From NCBI GenBank assembly GCA_024516155.1, contig JAJJXM010000048.1:465454-529453 (forward strand): a stretch of 64,000 bases of DNA, read 5' to 3'. The notes under the pieces are model-generated. The model was given only the letters and a program-made list of their open reading frames with translations. It did no database searches and was not told where the DNA came from. Position numbers and translations under genes: made by a program. This document shows, in pieces, positions 60,759-64,000 of this stretch (position 1 is its first letter; each line of letters begins with the position of its first letter). The stretch is from Pyronema omphalodes (taxonomy: Eukaryota > Ascomycota > Pezizomycetes > Pezizales > Pyronemataceae).

Positions 60759-61985
60759 ACATGGGTTAACTGGTCCACCAGGGGCAGCCGGAGCGACCTC
60801 GGGGTCCTCGGCACTCTCTGGAGCGGGAGGTACACGCGTCGGTGCTGGGCTGTTAAGGGCCATTTCGATGGCGTCGTTCTTCATGGGATCAGAAGGATCA
60901 TCGGAGTTCCTCTGATTATTGGCACGGATTCGCTTACGGCGCTTGGCGCTCAAACAACAGCAGTATATCGCGTATGCAGCAGCGATACTCATTGGAAGTC
61001 CAAGGCCGAGACCGATGCCAAGTCCCAGTTTCTTATAACTTCTTGATGGCTTGTCCACAATGACCTGACCTCCCGCAATCTCTTCCTCGTGGTCCGGGTG
61101 GGTGCGATGAAGATTCTCGGTCAACCACATGCCCTTCTTAGTGTCGAAGGCCGAGACGGTGCCATTGTGGATAATGAACATCTTGGAATCGTTCATTATG
61201 GCGGCGTGATCAATCATAGCATCATTTCTGCCGGTGTGGTTGAAGTAGCGGACGATCCAGTTGTTGGTATCTAGGAGCGCTGGAGGATGGTCGATCAAGG
61301 TGCCGTTTTCGTAAGCACCACCGAAAATGATGATGTCGTCTCCAATGCTTGCTTTAACAGCGGTGTGTCCAAAGCGCGCGGGGAAATTCTTGATGACCTT
61401 CTTCTCCCAGGTTTTCTTGTCCAAATCAAAGACAACTGCTGTGTCTTTACTTCCCAGGACGATAGCTCGACGACCAAACTGGGTGAAAGTCGGTCTTCCG
61501 GGGTACTCGAGAGGATTCTTGGTCTTGAGTTGCTTAACCGAACCGTTTTGGATCGTGGTAAAGTAAGCGGGGGAGAAGAGGTAGGTGGTGTTCTTCATGG
61601 TATCATGAACAGCGGCGGAGTCGTCGACAGCCTTGACGTCTTTAGAGGAGTTGATTTGGACCTTTTCCCAGACGCGATAGCCATCTCCGTCTTTGATGTT
61701 TTCATTGATGAGGTGCCAGACGGTGAGCCTTTGTCCAGGTTCACCTCCAACGAGGTAAAGCTCCGAGTCGACTAAAGCCGGTGCGTAGATGGTACCCTTG
61801 GTAGTATTAGAAGGAAGAGGGGCGACCGGCTTGAGGGTAGTGGCATTGGGAAATTCGATGCTCGATACATCGAGCGTATAAACACTTCCGGAACCGTGTT
61901 CAAAGAGATCAATAGCTTTTCCAGAATCAACGGCAAGGATAATAAGAATCATCTGAAGTGGGTGAATTCGAAGTGGGCACCTCAT
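60759..61985 (-). CDS. Kelch-type single-pass membrane protein (first exon)
   Basis: 409 codons from MRCPLRIHPLQMILIILAV, a signal peptide ending near residue 24. The open frame extends upstream to 62231, but that part is unlike a secreted N-terminus. The ectodomain (25-319) has kelch-like blades (LYLVGGEP..VWHL; AVVFDLDKKTWEKK; RFGHTAV..IIIFGGAYENG) and nine N-x-S/T sequons, fitting glycosylation in the secretory pathway. A transmembrane helix rich in Gly/Leu/Ala spans about 320-344 (LGLGIGLGLGLPMSIAAAYA then IYCCC, a possible palmitoylation site) followed by KRRKRIR, so the rest is cytosolic. Similar fungal kelch-TM proteins exist with unknown ligands. It continues into the tail described at 58735-60695; without splicing it would end 12 residues later. 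Confidence 0.8.
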
Positions 61986-63036
61986 TTTGCGCGTATGCAG
62001 CGTAACGAGTGTATAAGGGGTATAAACAAAAGATGATGGTCGTGTAGTTAAAAGAATACCTAAAAATAAATGCTTAAGTGAGGGCTTTGCAGCGCAAAAG
62101 GTGACAGCGAATGTGCCAAAGATATGTTGGAGCAGTACCGTCTTGCTCCGCGGAGGAAAGCACTCGAACCTCTGTAGTGGTATCTTTAACGGCAATATGC
62201 CCATGACGTATGACGTCCACTCAAGCGACATTTCACGTATTATTGGTCAGGGAAGCGGATAGACGCTTCGCGCGCGACGACAACCGCAACCAATGATTGA
62301 CAAACGCGGCAACCCCGGAGATTTTGCGGGATTGTTTACCAGGAATTGTCAGTTTATCGACAATCGCAGTCACATCAGAAAATCATACGAAATCATACGA
62401 AATCATACGAAATCGCTGAAGATTACGAAGTTTCGCAAAAGAGTATATTTTTCTCTGAAAATACTCCTTGATAATTCTGACTCGAAGGAGGATGAAACTC
62501 AAATCAAACGGGGGATGAAGCAGGGATATTATCCCTGCAAGTTCGATACGCTCTACTCCAGATTAGGAATAGACATGTGTCCTCCGCATACCGATTACAC
62601 GCCGATTAAACGCTGGTTAGCCGACTAGCCGACTAACGCTCGGCACTGACGCCAATGACATAGCACCCTTTTTGTCTAGACTACAGGATTTGAAGGATAA
62701 GATTCGGCTAAGGGACGTATGACGTTTGGGGGGGGGGGGGGGGGGGTCGCTAGACGAGGTGTGCCCAAGGTGCTCAATTTTAACGTCAAGCGGTATTCGC
62801 GGGATATTACTTTCTCATTATTTTCCCAAGCAGCGAGATAACCTATTCAAGCCGTATCTAAACGGAAACCAAGTTTACTCTTGTTAAGTTTCAGGTTCTT
62901 AATTTTTGATTACGTCGACGATGACAACTATGGACATTAATGGCCACATTCCTTCTAATTCTACGCCGTCTCTGTTTAGTTTTTTACTTTATATTCCGTA
63001 AAGATCTCATCACCCTATTGTCGCGCAAGAAAACAA
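61986..63036. other. Intergenic region upstream of the kelch gene
   Basis: No supported gene. AAATCATACG is repeated three times near 62381-62412 and a run of 19 G lies at 62728-62746. The 111-codon ORF at 62293 has no recognisable domain. Confidence 0.55.
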
Positions 63037-63811
63037 AGAGGAAGCCAGACCTCCCAGTCGTACAAACCAGTAAAAAATGACGGCCAAAACGGACTGTACG
63101 GACTGTTGGAATATGAGAACTGTACGGCGACCCAGTTCAGTTTACTATCAGTAGTATGAACTGATTAAACTAGGAAAACCAGTTAACCGAATACAAGGCT
63201 GGGCAAACCAGGTGAACTATTTAAAACTCCGAAAGCCGGTTTATGAAGGGGCAATAAATATAATTCAGTGCATACATAAAAAACTTCTATCTTAATCTGG
63301 TCCCCAGAAATCATAACTGATGCCTACGATTGAAGCTCTTGAGCCCTTTAATGGCCTCCAGAGTCACTACCTGCCTCGAATGACGACCCGATGTTAGGAT
63401 TCGCTTGCATTCGGAAAACTGCGGCTCAGACTCGGCGCTCATCGCGGGAACTGAGAGCATTTTCACCGCCATTTAGTAAAGGTTGCGGAAACCCGGTTAC
63501 CAGAAGCTGGTGGATTAAGGAGGGTTGAGATACTGGCAGGCTCGGCCACCAGTGGGTTTAAACGAGGTTGAATAAATTATTTATTCCTGTATGCACTGGT
63601 TCCCGATGCGGTTAAACGGGTTTGTATTTACCGAGCCCGTTTAATCAGTGCACTGCAGTTACCTGGTTCTATGGACCCCTCAAAACTCAACCAATTGTGT
63701 CTCCGGGATACCAAAACTGCACCAACTAACTGTGAATTGTCAGTTCAGTTTACCTAATTTGCGACCTTACCCGGTAAACTGGCTATACGGTTGGGAGGTC
63801 TAGAGGAAGCC
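63037..63811. mobile_element. Non-autonomous TIR element, 755 bp, with 10-bp TSD
   Basis: A perfect 10-bp direct repeat, AGAGGAAGCC (63037-63046 and 63802-63811), flanks a segment (63047-63801) whose ends are inverted: AGACCTCCCA at the left and TGGGAGGTCT at the right. The symmetry continues imperfectly to about 25 bp. There is no ORF. A TSD of 10 bp is in the range of Mutator-like elements. Internal TTAAACGGG/CCCGTTTAA arms occur near 63612-63640. Confidence 0.75.
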
Positions 63812-64000
63812 ATAACCCAAACCCCGAAGCACGCTCTGGTCTTATCGCAGTGGTCCAACCGCTGGTTTTGAAGATGTATATATCCACAGAGAACGGCATA
63901 ACCTTAATATTGGGAACGTTTAAAAATAAACCAACCAACCAATTAATCAATCAATCCCTTTATATTCTTCACATCCTCTCACACCGCCTTAACCGCGACA
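63812..64000. other. Window end
   Basis: No feature seen in the last 190 bp. Confidence 0.5.

Overview
This window is nuclear DNA from a filamentous ascomycete (Pezizomycotina). The evidence is short introns of about 47-242 nt with GT..AG ends, dispersed 5S rRNA units, an intron-bearing tRNA-Asn, and protein families typical of moulds: a KEX1-type carboxypeptidase, a CYS-3/MetR-like bZIP factor, a fungal NADP-glutamate dehydrogenase, a SOK1/TCP11 protein, an MHYT-domain protein and an 'Ilp'-like family protein. Gene density is low, at about a dozen genes in 64 kb. Intergenic DNA is long and full of microsatellites and non-autonomous transposons. I cannot name the species. A low-density lineage such as Pezizomycetes would fit, but that is inference.

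Layout. 0-6 kb: a minus-strand 5S rRNA gene, a tRNA-derived SINE with a perfect 14-bp target-site duplication, a short Tc1-like MITE, a small acidic hypothetical gene, a peroxisomal SCP2-type thiolase gene, and a 5S pseudogene in the opposite orientation. 7-21 kb: two uncharacterised multi-exon genes (6982-9264 and 13696-15191) that share a first-exon signature, a MITE with a nested hairpin, a small hypothetical gene convergent with the bZIP gene, the TCP11/SOK1 gene and a Pro/Gln-rich repeat protein. 21-36.3 kb: KEX1, a 4-kb empty stretch, the six-exon MHYT gene, tRNA-Asn and tRNA-Lys, and the Ilp-like gene. 36.3-58.7 kb: about 22 kb dominated by simple repeats and transposon debris (including a Mutator-like element with 83-bp perfect terminal repeats and a 9-bp TSD) around one intact housekeeping gene, NADP-GDH. 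58.7-64 kb: a kelch-type single-pass membrane protein gene whose acidic C-terminal tail is broken by frame changes and a stop, preceded downstream by a five-copy 166-bp tandem array, then another TIR element with a 10-bp TSD.

The genes do not form an evident cluster or pathway. They cover peroxisomal lipid metabolism, nitrogen assimilation, a likely sulfur regulator, Golgi protein processing and putative signalling proteins. The unusual content lies in the mobile elements, the repeat island, the exon duplication in the 7-kb gene and the kelch gene tail.
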